Source: Butyrivibrio sp. (GTDB lineage Bacteria > Bacillota > Clostridia > Lachnospirales > Lachnospiraceae). Taken from it: a stretch of DNA of 36,233 nucleotides. Position 1 is the first letter of the stretch, and each line of letters opens with the position of its first letter. The DNA is taken from assembly GCA_017615275.1 (NCBI GenBank), contig JAGAAO010000037.1, positions 1-36,233 of the forward strand, read 5' to 3'. Below are positions 15,871-23,830 of this stretch, piece after piece. The notes below the pieces were generated by a model, which saw only the letters and a program-made list of their open reading frames with translations, was not told where the DNA came from and searched no databases. The position numbers and the translations under genes are program-made.

Positions 15871-16872
15871 ATGAATTTGTATTTTGCACCCATGGAGAGT
15901 ATAACAATGTACCCTCTCAGAAACATCCACAAAGAAATGTTCGGAGACGGCATCTCCAAGTACTACTCGCCGTTTGTGACAGCCGCCAAAAGTAAGCACT
16001 TTAAGAACAGGGAAAAAAATGACATTCTCCCGATCCACAACACCGCGTTTGAACAAGAGGGCGCAGAGCTCGTGATCCAGATAATGTCAGGGAACTCCGA
16101 GACCTTCCTCTGGGCAGCTAAAGAGATAGTCGCACTCGGCTACAAAGAAATAAACTTAAATCTCGGCTGCCCCGCTGCAACTGTAGTAAACAGACATAAG
16201 GGCGCAGGGCTTTTGGCAGATCCGGATTATCTTGACTCAATGCTGGAAGAAATCTTCGAGGGTAAAAAAAATGAGCTTGCGGATACAGACATCTCAATCA
16301 AGACCCGTCTTGGCATCACAGATGAAAACGAAGCAATAAAGCTCATGGAGATATATGCCAAATACCCCATAAGTGAGATAACCGTTCACGCAAGAGTAAA
16401 GGATGATTTCTACAAGAACTCACCAAGACTTGATGCTTTCTGCAACAGTGTAAAAAGATACAGAGAATGCGGAGGCAAAGCTCTTATAGGCTACAACGGC
16501 AATATCTTTTCAAAAGACGACTACGAAAAGACAATGGATATTCTTGATAGTTCAAACATCGAAGATGAGATCAGCTCTGTCATGCTGGGAAGAGGCCTTC
16601 TTGAAAATCCCGCACTCGCAAGAGAAATAAAGGGCGGCGATAAGCTCTCCGCATCAGAACTCAAAGAGTATCTAACCAGACTCTACGCAGGCTATGAAGA
16701 ATTTATCCCCGAGGACAGAAACGTCATCTTCAAGCTTCTTGAGCACTGGGCATTTATACATACGCACTTTAAAAACTGCGACAAATATTTAAAGGCAATA
16801 AGAAAAGCCCGCAGCAAGGGTGAGTACCTCGCTGCGGTCCGAAATATTTTTGCAAGCTGTGAGTTTAATTAA
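15871..16872 (+). CDS. dus: tRNA-dihydrouridine synthase
   Basis: A 333-aa flavin enzyme that reduces uridines in tRNA D loops. It starts with the FMN-barrel motif YFAPMESIT (the family's APMxGxT position). The key motif NLNLGCPA (about 95-102) contains the catalytic Cys. IKTRLGI and ITVHARVK (the family's xxHxR position) follow, and IGYNGNIFS and VMLGRGLLENP close the FMN site. AGGAGA lies nine bases upstream of the ATG. It is a single-gene transcript divergent from the serine acetyltransferase. Confidence 0.92.
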   Translation: MNLYFAPMESITMYPLRNIHKEMFGDGISKYYSPFVTAAKSKHFKNREKNDILPIHNTAFEQEGAELVIQIMSGNSETFLWAAKEIVALGYKEINLNLGCPAATVVNRHKGAGLLADPDYLDSMLEEIFEGKKNELADTDISIKTRLGITDENEAIKLMEIYAKYPISEITVHARVKDDFYKNSPRLDAFCNSVKRYRECGGKALIGYNGNIFSKDDYEKTMDILDSSNIEDEISSVMLGRGLLENPALAREIKGGDKLSASELKEYLTRLYAGYEEFIPEDRNVIFKLLEHWAFIHTHFKNCDKYLKAIRKARSKGEYLAAVRNIFASCEFN

Positions 16873-16922
16873 TATAGAAGAAACTACTAATATTAATTAT
16901 ATAAAGAAGAAACTCTAACCAA

Positions 16923-18599
16923 TTATGCTTCTTTATATTTATTCTCAAAAGTTTCCACTGTCATGGGTCTGTCGAAATAATACCCCTGGAACATTTCGCA
17001 GCCCATGCCTTTAAGGAATTCAAGCTGTTCCGAAGTCTCAACACCTTCGGTAATAACTCCCATTCCAAGTTCGTGCGCCATATCAACCGTATAGTTGAGG
17101 ATAACCTGCGCCCTCTTAGGATTCTCTGTTTTTCTCAAAAATCCCATATCAATCTTGAGAATATTGGCATTTATATCTTTAAGCATGTTAAGAGATGAAT
17201 ATCCGCTGCCGAAATCATCGATCTCAACCAAAAATCCATCCTGCTGAAGCCCAAGTATAAGCTTCGCGCATTTTGAAACATCAGTCGTTACCGCAGTCTC
17301 AGTTATTTCTATGTTGAGATGACGCGGATTGATGCAATATTTCTTTACAAGGTTATTGAACTCTTCTCTGATATCGAGATAATAAAGATCTTTTGGCGAT
17401 ACATTCACCGATATGGAAATACCCTCTCTCGGAGTACCTCTCCACAGAGCAAGCTGCTTTGCCGCAAGTTCCCAGATATATCTGTCGAGCTTATAGATAA
17501 GGTCTGCCTTCTCGAGAACGTCGATAAATACTCCCGGCTGAATTATTCCGTTTTCAGGATGTATCCATCTTGCCAGCGCTTCCGCTCCAAACACCTTACC
17601 GTCGGCATAAACCTGCGGCTGAAGGTAGATTCCGAACTGCCTGTTGATGATGGCAAAGTCAAAGCTGGATAGGATTTCTTTTTCCAAAAGAGCGTTGATA
17701 AGCATATCATCACTGTACCACGCAATCTCACAGACTCCGTCTTTGGTTATGGACTTGCACGCCATATATGCCCTGTCGCACATAAGCGAAATGTCCATAT
17801 CTCTGTCCTTAATTTCATATACGCCAAGCTGAATATGTATGGAATATGAAGCACTGGTAAGGCGCCTTGTTGTCTCCCTTATAGCCTGTTTGAAAACTTT
17901 ATCGTCAAATCGCGACTTAGGCATGCAGAGGGCAAACTGGTCGCCGTTTATTCTTCCGTACACATCATTTTCTTTGACCCCCTGAGAAAGAGAATCCGCG
18001 ATATTTACAAGGATATCGTTTCCCTTATCAATGCCAAAGAGCTGATTTATCAATTTAAAATCTTTAATATTGGAATATACGATCACGTATTCCTGATCGT
18101 CATTTGAATTTTGCAAAAGATTTCTGACTGCACCAAAGAAACCTTCTTTGTTATAGAGCTGAGTCAGACTGTCGTGTGTGAGCCTGTATTGTTCGCCAAA
18201 CTCTCCGCCAAGCGAATCCGACACATTTTGAATAGAATATACATTTCCTATGATCCTGCCGATTTCATCATGAACCCTCTTGTATCTCACACGATAAAGG
18301 CGCTCTTTGCCCGCCGAAACAAAGATCCTGCACCAAGATGTCGCATCCTCTTCTATGCCCAGTCCCGTTCTCCAGGAATCAAACGTCTCATAGAGAAGAT
18401 TCAGATCATCCATGATATAGAACATGCTGAAAGCTCTCCTGTTCGCATAGACGCACCTTCCATCCAGGTTCACAAAAATATATCCGTTCTCGTCCTGCTG
18501 AACACCGAATGAAATGAGCTTTAGAAGCGCTTCGGGATCATATTCTTTATCATAAAAATATGCATTTTTACCAAATATATTTTCAGTATTCATACTCAA
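16923..18599 (-). CDS. PAS-GGDEF-EAL protein, probable c-di-GMP phosphodiesterase
   Basis: A 558-aa cytoplasmic signalling protein. The N-terminal PAS-like sensor covers about 30-128, with FVNLDGRCVYANRRAF. The GGDEF domain (about 138-295) is degenerate: the signature is NGDQF (218-222) and the metal-binding DxDxFK region reads SNIKDFK, so cyclase activity is unlikely. The EAL domain (about 310-555) keeps its catalytic set: EALARW, NVSP, IEITETA, IDDFGSG, LKID, ITEGVET and QGYYFDRP. It should hydrolyse c-di-GMP to pGpG, possibly stimulated by GTP bound at the GGDEF domain. It lies 4 kb from the c-di-GMP riboswitch of the pilus operon. No transmembrane segment is visible. Confidence 0.9.
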   Translation of the reverse strand: MSMNTENIFGKNAYFYDKEYDPEALLKLISFGVQQDENGYIFVNLDGRCVYANRRAFSMFYIMDDLNLLYETFDSWRTGLGIEEDATSWCRIFVSAGKERLYRVRYKRVHDEIGRIIGNVYSIQNVSDSLGGEFGEQYRLTHDSLTQLYNKEGFFGAVRNLLQNSNDDQEYVIVYSNIKDFKLINQLFGIDKGNDILVNIADSLSQGVKENDVYGRINGDQFALCMPKSRFDDKVFKQAIRETTRRLTSASYSIHIQLGVYEIKDRDMDISLMCDRAYMACKSITKDGVCEIAWYSDDMLINALLEKEILSSFDFAIINRQFGIYLQPQVYADGKVFGAEALARWIHPENGIIQPGVFIDVLEKADLIYKLDRYIWELAAKQLALWRGTPREGISISVNVSPKDLYYLDIREEFNNLVKKYCINPRHLNIEITETAVTTDVSKCAKLILGLQQDGFLVEIDDFGSGYSSLNMLKDINANILKIDMGFLRKTENPKRAQVILNYTVDMAHELGMGVITEGVETSEQLEFLKGMGCEMFQGYYFDRPMTVETFENKYKEA

Positions 18600-18683
18600 A
18601 TTTTATAATACTTTAGCTTTTTATTCCAGCAAAATGATAAATAATAAACCTAATTTTGTAAAAAAATTAAGCAGATATAAACT

Positions 18684-19418
18684 TTAAATATTTCCTACGT
18701 TCTGAACCGTTCCGACAGAAACATAGTTATCAAGCACCGCTCTGTAATCGGTCCCCTCTTCCGCTTCAGGAGTAAAAACTCCGTCGACCATATATCTTGA
18801 GCCTCCGTTTTCAAGCTTTTCAACTTCTTTATAGCCGTCTTTGTAGACCATTCCGCGGGAAACTTCCCTATCATAAAGAATGCCTTTGCATTCAGCAAGC
18901 GGACAGAACGGGAAGTTTACATTGTATATCCCGCCCGGCATAAACTCAGTATCTATGAGCTTTTCCAAAATCTCAAAGAGATATTTATCCGAAACCTCAT
19001 GACACTTTCCTGCACCTTCCGAGAACGCTATCGCAGGAATTCCTTGAAATTCAGCTTCAAAAGCCGATCCGCATGTGGCTGAATACTGAATATCCGATGC
19101 CACATTGTACCCGAAATTGATTCCGCAAAGAACTACCGTCGGTTTGTTCGGGACAATCGTCGTACACCCCAGTCTTACGCAGTCTCCCGGAGTTCCGCTG
19201 CAAGAATACGCATGAACACCGTACTCACTTTCAACATCATATTCCACCGGAAATATATCTATCTCATGCCTTAATGTAATGCTGTGTGACGCGGCACTTC
19301 TCTCGCTTTCAGGAGCAACCACCCAAACTTCTCCGAATTTCACCGCTTCTTTTACAAGTCTTAAAAGTCCCTCGGACTTTATTCCATCATCGTTTGTTAT
19401 GAGAATTCTTCTTGTCAT
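18684..19418 (-). CDS. surE: 5'/3'-nucleotidase SurE
   Basis: A 244-aa metal-dependent nucleoside monophosphate phosphatase. The N-terminal ILITNDDGI supplies the two metal-binding aspartates (10 and 11). VVAPESERSAASHSIT carries the conserved serine, and GINFGYN (the family's SGINxGxN) is at about 99-105. GTPGDCV is also present. It starts 12 bases after the upstream rsmH-type gene, with its ribosome site GGAGAA in the gap, so the two form an operon. Confidence 0.92.
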   Translation of the reverse strand: MTRRILITNDDGIKSEGLLRLVKEAVKFGEVWVVAPESERSAASHSITLRHEIDIFPVEYDVESEYGVHAYSCSGTPGDCVRLGCTTIVPNKPTVVLCGINFGYNVASDIQYSATCGSAFEAEFQGIPAIAFSEGAGKCHEVSDKYLFEILEKLIDTEFMPGGIYNVNFPFCPLAECKGILYDREVSRGMVYKDGYKEVEKLENGGSRYMVDGVFTPEAEEGTDYRAVLDNYVSVGTVQNVGNI

Positions 19419-19430
19419 CCGTTTTCTCCG

Positions 19431-20477
19431 TCACTGATTCTTTATTGCCCATCTCATCTTGGTCGATCTGCTTCTTGGATTTATTCTGCACTCCTCCGCA
19501 GAGGGTCTTATAACATCTTCCGCTATCTCGCTGTAGACTCCTGCTTTTTTCAGCTCTTTAAAAGACTTCTTTACAAGTCTGTCTTCTCCCGAATGGAATG
19601 TAAGTACCGCCACTCTTCCACCCGGCTTAAGTATTCCGGGGAGTTTGTCCAGAAAGGCATACAGCACCTCAAATTCACTGTTTACGTCTATTCTCAGTGC
19701 CTGAAATACTCTTGCGCAGCTCTTTTTCACAGCCGCAGCCTTCTCTTCTTTCGGAACCTTCCAGAGCGCTGATTCAACAGCTTCTCTAAGCGCCGTCGTA
19801 GTGTCCATGGGATTTCCTTTTTTCATCAGATTGAATACTTTTTCCGCGATCTCTTTTGCATAAGGTTCATCGGAGTTTTCTATAAGCATCCCCATAAACT
19901 CTTCTTTGGTTATATTATGCAGGCGCTCCGCCGCTGATTCTCCGCTGTTCGGATCAAGCCTTAAGTCCAAAGGCCCGTCTATCTTGTAAGAAAAACCTCT
20001 TTCCGGATTGTCGATCTGCATGGAAGAAACTCCGAGATCCGCCAGAACAAAGTCGAATCTGCCTGCTTCCTCACACACCTTATCTATATTCTCAAAGTTG
20101 ATGCGTCTAAACTTGAATATCTCTTCATCATAACCTGCATTCCTGAGTCTTTCCACAGTCTTAGCAGATTCTATGGGATCAATATCAAGCCCGTAGATAC
20201 ACCCGCTTCCATTAAGCTTCTTGAGCATCTGCGAGGTGTGGCCTCCGTAACCCAAGGTACAGTCAAGCCCCTGCTGCCCGGGCTGTATATTCAGAAAATC
20301 CAGAATCTCTTTTACCATAATGGAAATATGCATACCCGCAGGCGTAGAGCCTTTAGCTATGACATGTTCAACCACATCCCCATATTTATCGGGATTGTGC
20401 TCTTTATATTTTTCTTCGAATTTCTTGGGATATTTTCCGGAATAATGAATTCTTCTCTTGTGCTGTTTTTCTTCCAC
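19431..20477 (-). CDS. RsmH-type 16S rRNA (C1402-N4) methyltransferase
   Basis: A 348-aa SAM-dependent methyltransferase of the MraW/RsmH family. It has the SAM-binding motif LDCTLGYGGHTSQML, YGLDIDP, ADLGVSSMQIDNPERGFSY, DLRLDP, the RVFQALRI segment and the C-terminal LTFHSGEDRLVKK. Classical RsmH has about 310 aa and starts near HxPV; here there is a basic extension of about 45 residues and the motif TPAGMHISIMVKEIL. The usual location is the mraZ-rsmH-ftsL cell-wall cluster. This one is with surE and may be a second, divergent copy, so I leave the gene symbol blank. Confidence 0.85.
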   Translation of the reverse strand: MEEKQHKRRIHYSGKYPKKFEEKYKEHNPDKYGDVVEHVIAKGSTPAGMHISIMVKEILDFLNIQPGQQGLDCTLGYGGHTSQMLKKLNGSGCIYGLDIDPIESAKTVERLRNAGYDEEIFKFRRINFENIDKVCEEAGRFDFVLADLGVSSMQIDNPERGFSYKIDGPLDLRLDPNSGESAAERLHNITKEEFMGMLIENSDEPYAKEIAEKVFNLMKKGNPMDTTTALREAVESALWKVPKEEKAAAVKKSCARVFQALRIDVNSEFEVLYAFLDKLPGILKPGGRVAVLTFHSGEDRLVKKSFKELKKAGVYSEIAEDVIRPSAEECRINPRSRSTKMRWAIKNQ

Positions 20478-20585
20478 GACTTCTCCGCCCCCGTAACTTT
20501 CTTTTCACCAGTCAAGTTTATCATAACAACAAGCAACTTGCCGAGTGAAAAAAATAACGATGACGGTTTAATAGTTTTTTTAGCA

Positions 20586-20614
20586 TTGATTTAGGTCGTT
20601 TATAGTATTATATA
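20586..20614 (+). promoter_or_regulatory. sigma-A promoter of the 20650 gene
   Basis: TTGATT (20586-20591), a 17-base spacer and TATATA (20609-20614). A 7-bp hairpin TACCCCT/AGGGGTA (20617-20635) lies at the predicted 5' end of the mRNA, just before the ribosome site GGAGG. Confidence 0.65.
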
Positions 20615-20649
20615 AGTACCCCTAATCGAGGGGTAAGGATGGAGGTTTT

Positions 20650-21309
20650 ATGCACGAAACGACTCAGATATCTTATGGGCTGGGAACAGTGGATATCATC
20701 CTGAATTCAGAAAGTTCGACCGGTATATCCGACCCGCACTTTCGCTTTACCGACTATGATCAAGTGCTGTGTTCCTGCTTTACTCCAAAAGAATTAGAGC
20801 AGATTTCAGAGGGTGAGCACGCCGGTATCACCTTTAATTTAGTATTGACCGACGCACCCGACAGCGAACTCGAAAGCTCACTGTTCAGATTTGAAGAGAT
20901 TTCGGGCAAATTCTATGCCGACCTGGAAGAAGGTCTGTTTATCAATCTTGAGGCATATAAAACGCTTGGAGACAGCGAGCCCAGAAAACTTGAAATGTTC
21001 TCGGAAAAAACAGAGTTTCGTCTTAACATTCCCGACAATCTCAAAGAAAATGACAGAGAATATTTTCTCTACACGACTTCACTCGGCGGCTCCGAATTAT
21101 ACGAAGACACAGACAGAGACGCCGACACGATATCTATAAACGCCGGTACTATAGGCAACAGTATCCTTCTCTACAGAGAAATTTCATTCATGTCCTCATC
21201 CGCAAAGCAGCCTCTCGCAATTCTCAACCCACAATATATCTGCGTGGTTGGGATAGTTTTGCTACTATTGTTGTGGAAGAGAATTGATTTTTTGCATAAG
21301 AAGGAATAA
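20650..21309 (+). CDS. unrecognised protein with C-terminal membrane anchor
   Basis: A 219-aa protein I do not recognise. It has no signal peptide. The body (1-180) is Ser/Glu/Asp-rich and predicted beta-rich. One hydrophobic helix (about 193-210, YICVVGIVLLLLLW) lies near the C-terminus and is followed by a basic tail (KRIDFLHKKE). The tail layout resembles a sorting signal without the LPxTG motif. The region DADTISINAGTIGN resembles the end of repeats seen in large secreted Lachnospiraceae proteins, so it may be the remnant of a larger surface protein. A strong GGAGG site five bases before the ATG, a good promoter and a 5' hairpin suggest that it is expressed. Confidence 0.7.
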   Translation: MHETTQISYGLGTVDIILNSESSTGISDPHFRFTDYDQVLCSCFTPKELEQISEGEHAGITFNLVLTDAPDSELESSLFRFEEISGKFYADLEEGLFINLEAYKTLGDSEPRKLEMFSEKTEFRLNIPDNLKENDREYFLYTTSLGGSELYEDTDRDADTISINAGTIGNSILLYREISFMSSSAKQPLAILNPQYICVVGIVLLLLLWKRIDFLHKKE

Positions 21310-21322
21310 TTTGCAATCCATT

Positions 21323-22156
21323 TTATCTCAATATCTCATCGATGGTAGACACTGTACTAAAACTTCCTGAATGTACTGAAATTATCTCTTTCATGAGTGG
21401 AAGTTCAAAATAACTGATATAGCAGATCAATGTGTTATTCTCACCTGCGATTGCTCCGCGGGAATCCATGATAGTACATGTCTTATTCAACTTATCCTTA
21501 ATGTCTTTTATAATTCCATCAGGATCCTGAGTAATTATCGTAACCTGTTTGATTGATTCAAAGTGATCGGTATAGTGGTCTATTACCGCTGTAGCAACCA
21601 CGTAAACAAGCAAACTCATCAGTGCCGCTGTGGCATCGATCACAGCAAAACAAGTAATATAGACTAGAGCATTAAACGCAAGCAATATCGGCGTAAGACT
21701 ATAGTTTCGTCCTGTCTTATCAGACAGCTTTTTAACCACAATATTGGCAAGAATTTCCGATCCATCGATGCAGCCGCCATTACGAAGTATAAGCGCCAAA
21801 CCTGCCCCAAGGATTGCGCCTCCGAACGCTACCGCCAAGAAGTGTTCTGTGTTAAGCTCAAACGGGATATTCTCAAAATAGTCAAGGCCGACCATATAAA
21901 CAACAGAACCCACAGCAGCTTTTACCGTCAATCTTTTTCCCAGGAATATGTAACCGGCAACCACAAACGGCAAAAAGACAGCCAGCACACAAAGAGATAA
22001 TTGGAATCCGGTAAGCTTGCTTATAATAATAGCAACGCCTGCAGTCCCGTAATCTATTGCATCATTTGGAAGCAATATAAGCGCAACAGAAAAGCTCGCC
22101 ATCAGCGCTCCCAATATGATCCATACGTAAGATAAGATTTCTTTTTCCTTCTTCAT
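21323..22156 (-). CDS. YitT family membrane protein
   Basis: A 277-aa integral membrane protein. Five to six hydrophobic helices occupy about residues 8-195. These are followed by a cytoplasmic C-terminal domain (about 200-277, DUF2179-like: KQVTIITQDPDGIIKDI ... HSGSFSTVSTIDEIL). The NGGCIDGSEIL motif after the fourth helix is typical of the family (usually GGSTGGTDI). Its function is not established; transport is inferred only from topology. It converges on the 20650 gene, with 13 bases between the stops. Confidence 0.88.
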   Translation of the reverse strand: MKKEKEILSYVWIILGALMASFSVALILLPNDAIDYGTAGVAIIISKLTGFQLSLCVLAVFLPFVVAGYIFLGKRLTVKAAVGSVVYMVGLDYFENIPFELNTEHFLAVAFGGAILGAGLALILRNGGCIDGSEILANIVVKKLSDKTGRNYSLTPILLAFNALVYITCFAVIDATAALMSLLVYVVATAVIDHYTDHFESIKQVTIITQDPDGIIKDIKDKLNKTCTIMDSRGAIAGENNTLICYISYFELPLMKEIISVHSGSFSTVSTIDEILR

Positions 22157-22258
22157 TCACACCTGCCTTAAACATCTATAAACCGCCTCACGCATGCGCA
22201 AGACCGTCATCATATGCAACTTACTCTTATTTTATCAAACCGACATAAAAATGAGCAA

Positions 22259-22288
22259 AGAAAAACCGCTCAAACTGAGCGGTTTTAA
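22259..22288 (-). terminator. intrinsic terminator of tRNA-Pro
   Basis: AACCGCTCA-GTT-TGAGCGGTT with a following TTTTT on the minus strand, placed four bases after the mature 3' end. Confidence 0.88.
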
Positions 22289-22291
22289 TAG

Positions 22292-22364
22292 TCGGAGTGA
22301 CGTGATTCGAACACGCGGCCCCTACCTCCCTAAGATAGTGCTCTACCAACTGAGCCACACCCCG
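22292..22364 (-). tRNA. tRNA-Pro, anticodon AGG
   Basis: A 73-base tRNA on the minus strand. The acceptor CGGGGTG pairs with CACTCCG (one G-U), and the discriminator is A. The D arm is GGCTCAGTTGGTAGAGC. The anticodon stem CTATC/GGTAG encloses TTAGGGA, giving anticodon AGG at 22329-22331. The T arm is GCGTG-TTCGAAT-CACGT. CCA is not encoded. As with the tRNA-Leu in this window, the wobble base is A34. Confidence 0.92.
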
Positions 22365-22376
22365 ACGACGTTTTCC

Positions 22377-22405
22377 ATTATATAACGTTGTTTTGAGAAA
22401 AGCAA
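22377..22405 (-). promoter_or_regulatory. promoter of tRNA-Pro
   Basis: TTGCTT (22400-22405), 17 bases and a perfect TATAAT (22377-22382) on the minus strand, ending 12 bases before the mature tRNA. Confidence 0.75.
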
Positions 22406-22469
22406 CAGGTTTTTTCTTTTTTTATGCAAAAAAACAATTATCATCCGCCATTGAGCAGTTACGATCAAG

Positions 22470-23543
22470 TCAATCCCGCATAAATACTGAATTTTCGAGC
22501 GCAACCTGTGCTTTTACAAATTCATTAAATCTCGGAAGTTTAACTGCGATCACACCTCTTGTGCGAACATCTATTATGCCTTTCTCGCTTAGACGTGCTC
22601 TGGGTATTGACCATTCACTATGCTTCTTCTTAGTTATTTCAAGCAATTCATTCGCTGACATTTTATCTTTTTTTACAAGAAAACTCATGAACCATTTATC
22701 ATTGGGCGCAAGTTCACTCCAGATCTTCTTGTATACTTTTTCTGCGAGTACATCATCAAATTTCATGAGAATATCATCGGTAAGCTCTTTCTTTCCGGAA
22801 TCCCACATATATTTTCCAAGAACCTGATATGCAAAAGCATACCCTTTTGTTATGAATGCCAGCTTTTCGGCTTCTTCGCGTGATAAGCCAAGAGTCTTCT
22901 GATAATCACCTGTGATATATGTAATATTAAGCGGTGTCATCTCATATTTGGTCGCGCGCAGGAAAAAAGTCAATCCGTCAGTATTCTCTATACTCTCTAT
23001 ATCTTCATAAAGTCCTGCAAAAATAACGTTGATGGGAAGCTCTTCTCTTATCAAAATCTGAAATTCCTGTATGAAATCCGTTACTCCCTTTGTCTTTCGC
23101 GCTTCATCAATAGTGACAAGAAGCCTTTTTCCATCCGAGGCAAGCTCTCTTAACAGAACCTTCAACACATAATCCATGCTTGTTGCAGGACTTTTTTTGG
23201 ACACATTAAGTCCTATACCAAACGCCGAAAGATTAAGATTTGCATCAACGAATTTAGTAATAGCAGGAACAGTACTGTATAGATTTGAAACAAGATCTGA
23301 CATCACATCAGAATCCGGACGCAGTCCTATTACAATCCAGTCTTTTCTTTCTCTGAAATAGCGCTCTATCGCTGTCAAAGTTACCGTCTTGCCTGTACCT
23401 CTTATTCCGGTAAGCTTAAAAGCCTGTTCATCGGGCACATCACTGTCAAGAGCCTCTGTAATACTGTCAATTATGCTGTTTCTGTTTATAAACTGTGTTG
23501 GAATCTTACCAAAGCTTATTGTATACGGATTCTTTTTAGCCAT
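22470..23543 (-). CDS. AAA+ ATPase with C-terminal winged helix
   Basis: A 357-aa P-loop ATPase. Walker A is GIRGTGKT (46-53) and Walker B is LLVTIDEA (about 140-147). A four-helix lid region (about 215-260, LSREEAEKLAFITKGYAFAYQVLGKYMW) and a C-terminal winged helix (about 290-345, MSANELLEITKKKHSEWSIPRARLSEKGII) follow. The layout resembles ORC/Cdc6- or STAND-type ATPases that bind DNA. No partner gene is visible. The ATG has AAAGGA seven bases upstream, and a 10-bp-phased CTATATAA array begins ten bases before the start. It sits beside tRNA-Pro, a common place for acquired genes. Self-regulation or another DNA-linked function is inferred. Confidence 0.8.
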   Translation of the reverse strand: MAKKNPYTISFGKIPTQFINRNSIIDSITEALDSDVPDEQAFKLTGIRGTGKTVTLTAIERYFRERKDWIVIGLRPDSDVMSDLVSNLYSTVPAITKFVDANLNLSAFGIGLNVSKKSPATSMDYVLKVLLRELASDGKRLLVTIDEARKTKGVTDFIQEFQILIREELPINVIFAGLYEDIESIENTDGLTFFLRATKYEMTPLNITYITGDYQKTLGLSREEAEKLAFITKGYAFAYQVLGKYMWDSGKKELTDDILMKFDDVLAEKVYKKIWSELAPNDKWFMSFLVKKDKMSANELLEITKKKHSEWSIPRARLSEKGIIDVRTRGVIAVKLPRFNEFVKAQVALENSVFMRD

Positions 23544-23552
23544 ACTCTCATC

Positions 23553-23668
23553 CTTTATAAAACTATATAATTCAGATACATCTATATAATACTATATAAA
23601 ACTATATAATTCCATATAATCTATATAATCCTATATAATTCAACCCAAACTATATAAAACGATATAAA
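23553..23668. repeat. 10-bp-phased CTATATAA array
   Basis: CTATATAA or near copies start at 23553 (CTTTATAA), 23563, 23582, 23592, 23602, 23612 (CCATATAA), 23621, 23631, 23650 and 23660 (CGATATAA). The steps are 9-10 bp or 19 bp, i.e. one or two helical turns. Every exact copy would be on the same face of the helix. It covers the promoter and leader of the AAA+ ATPase gene. Confidence 0.85.
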
Positions 23669-23686
23669 TTCTCCCCAAAACATGAT

Positions 23687-23718
23687 AAGACCCAAAGAGT
23701 GTAATCCCTTTGGGTCTT
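23687..23718 (-). terminator. probable terminator of the lipoprotein gene at 23831
   Basis: AAGACCCAAAG pairs perfectly with CTTTGGGTCTT (11 bp, 10-base loop). There is no long U tract, so efficiency is uncertain. Confidence 0.55.
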
Positions 23719-23830
23719 AGAATCTATATACACAAGCAGAATTCATGGATAATTCATCCATCTGTTATACGAATGCTGCCTGGAGCAATAAGTGGAGGTA
23801 TTGCTCACTATATGTATATCACTTTATTTC

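Noticed and set aside
23553-23668. Possible CRISPR array
   Set aside because: Repeats are 8 bases with 1-2 base spacers and no unique spacers or cas genes; it is a phased operator-like array.
22292-23668. tRNA-Pro as an integration site for the ATPase gene
   Set aside because: The ATPase lies on the 5' side of the tRNA, there is no integrase and I saw no repeated tRNA end nearby.
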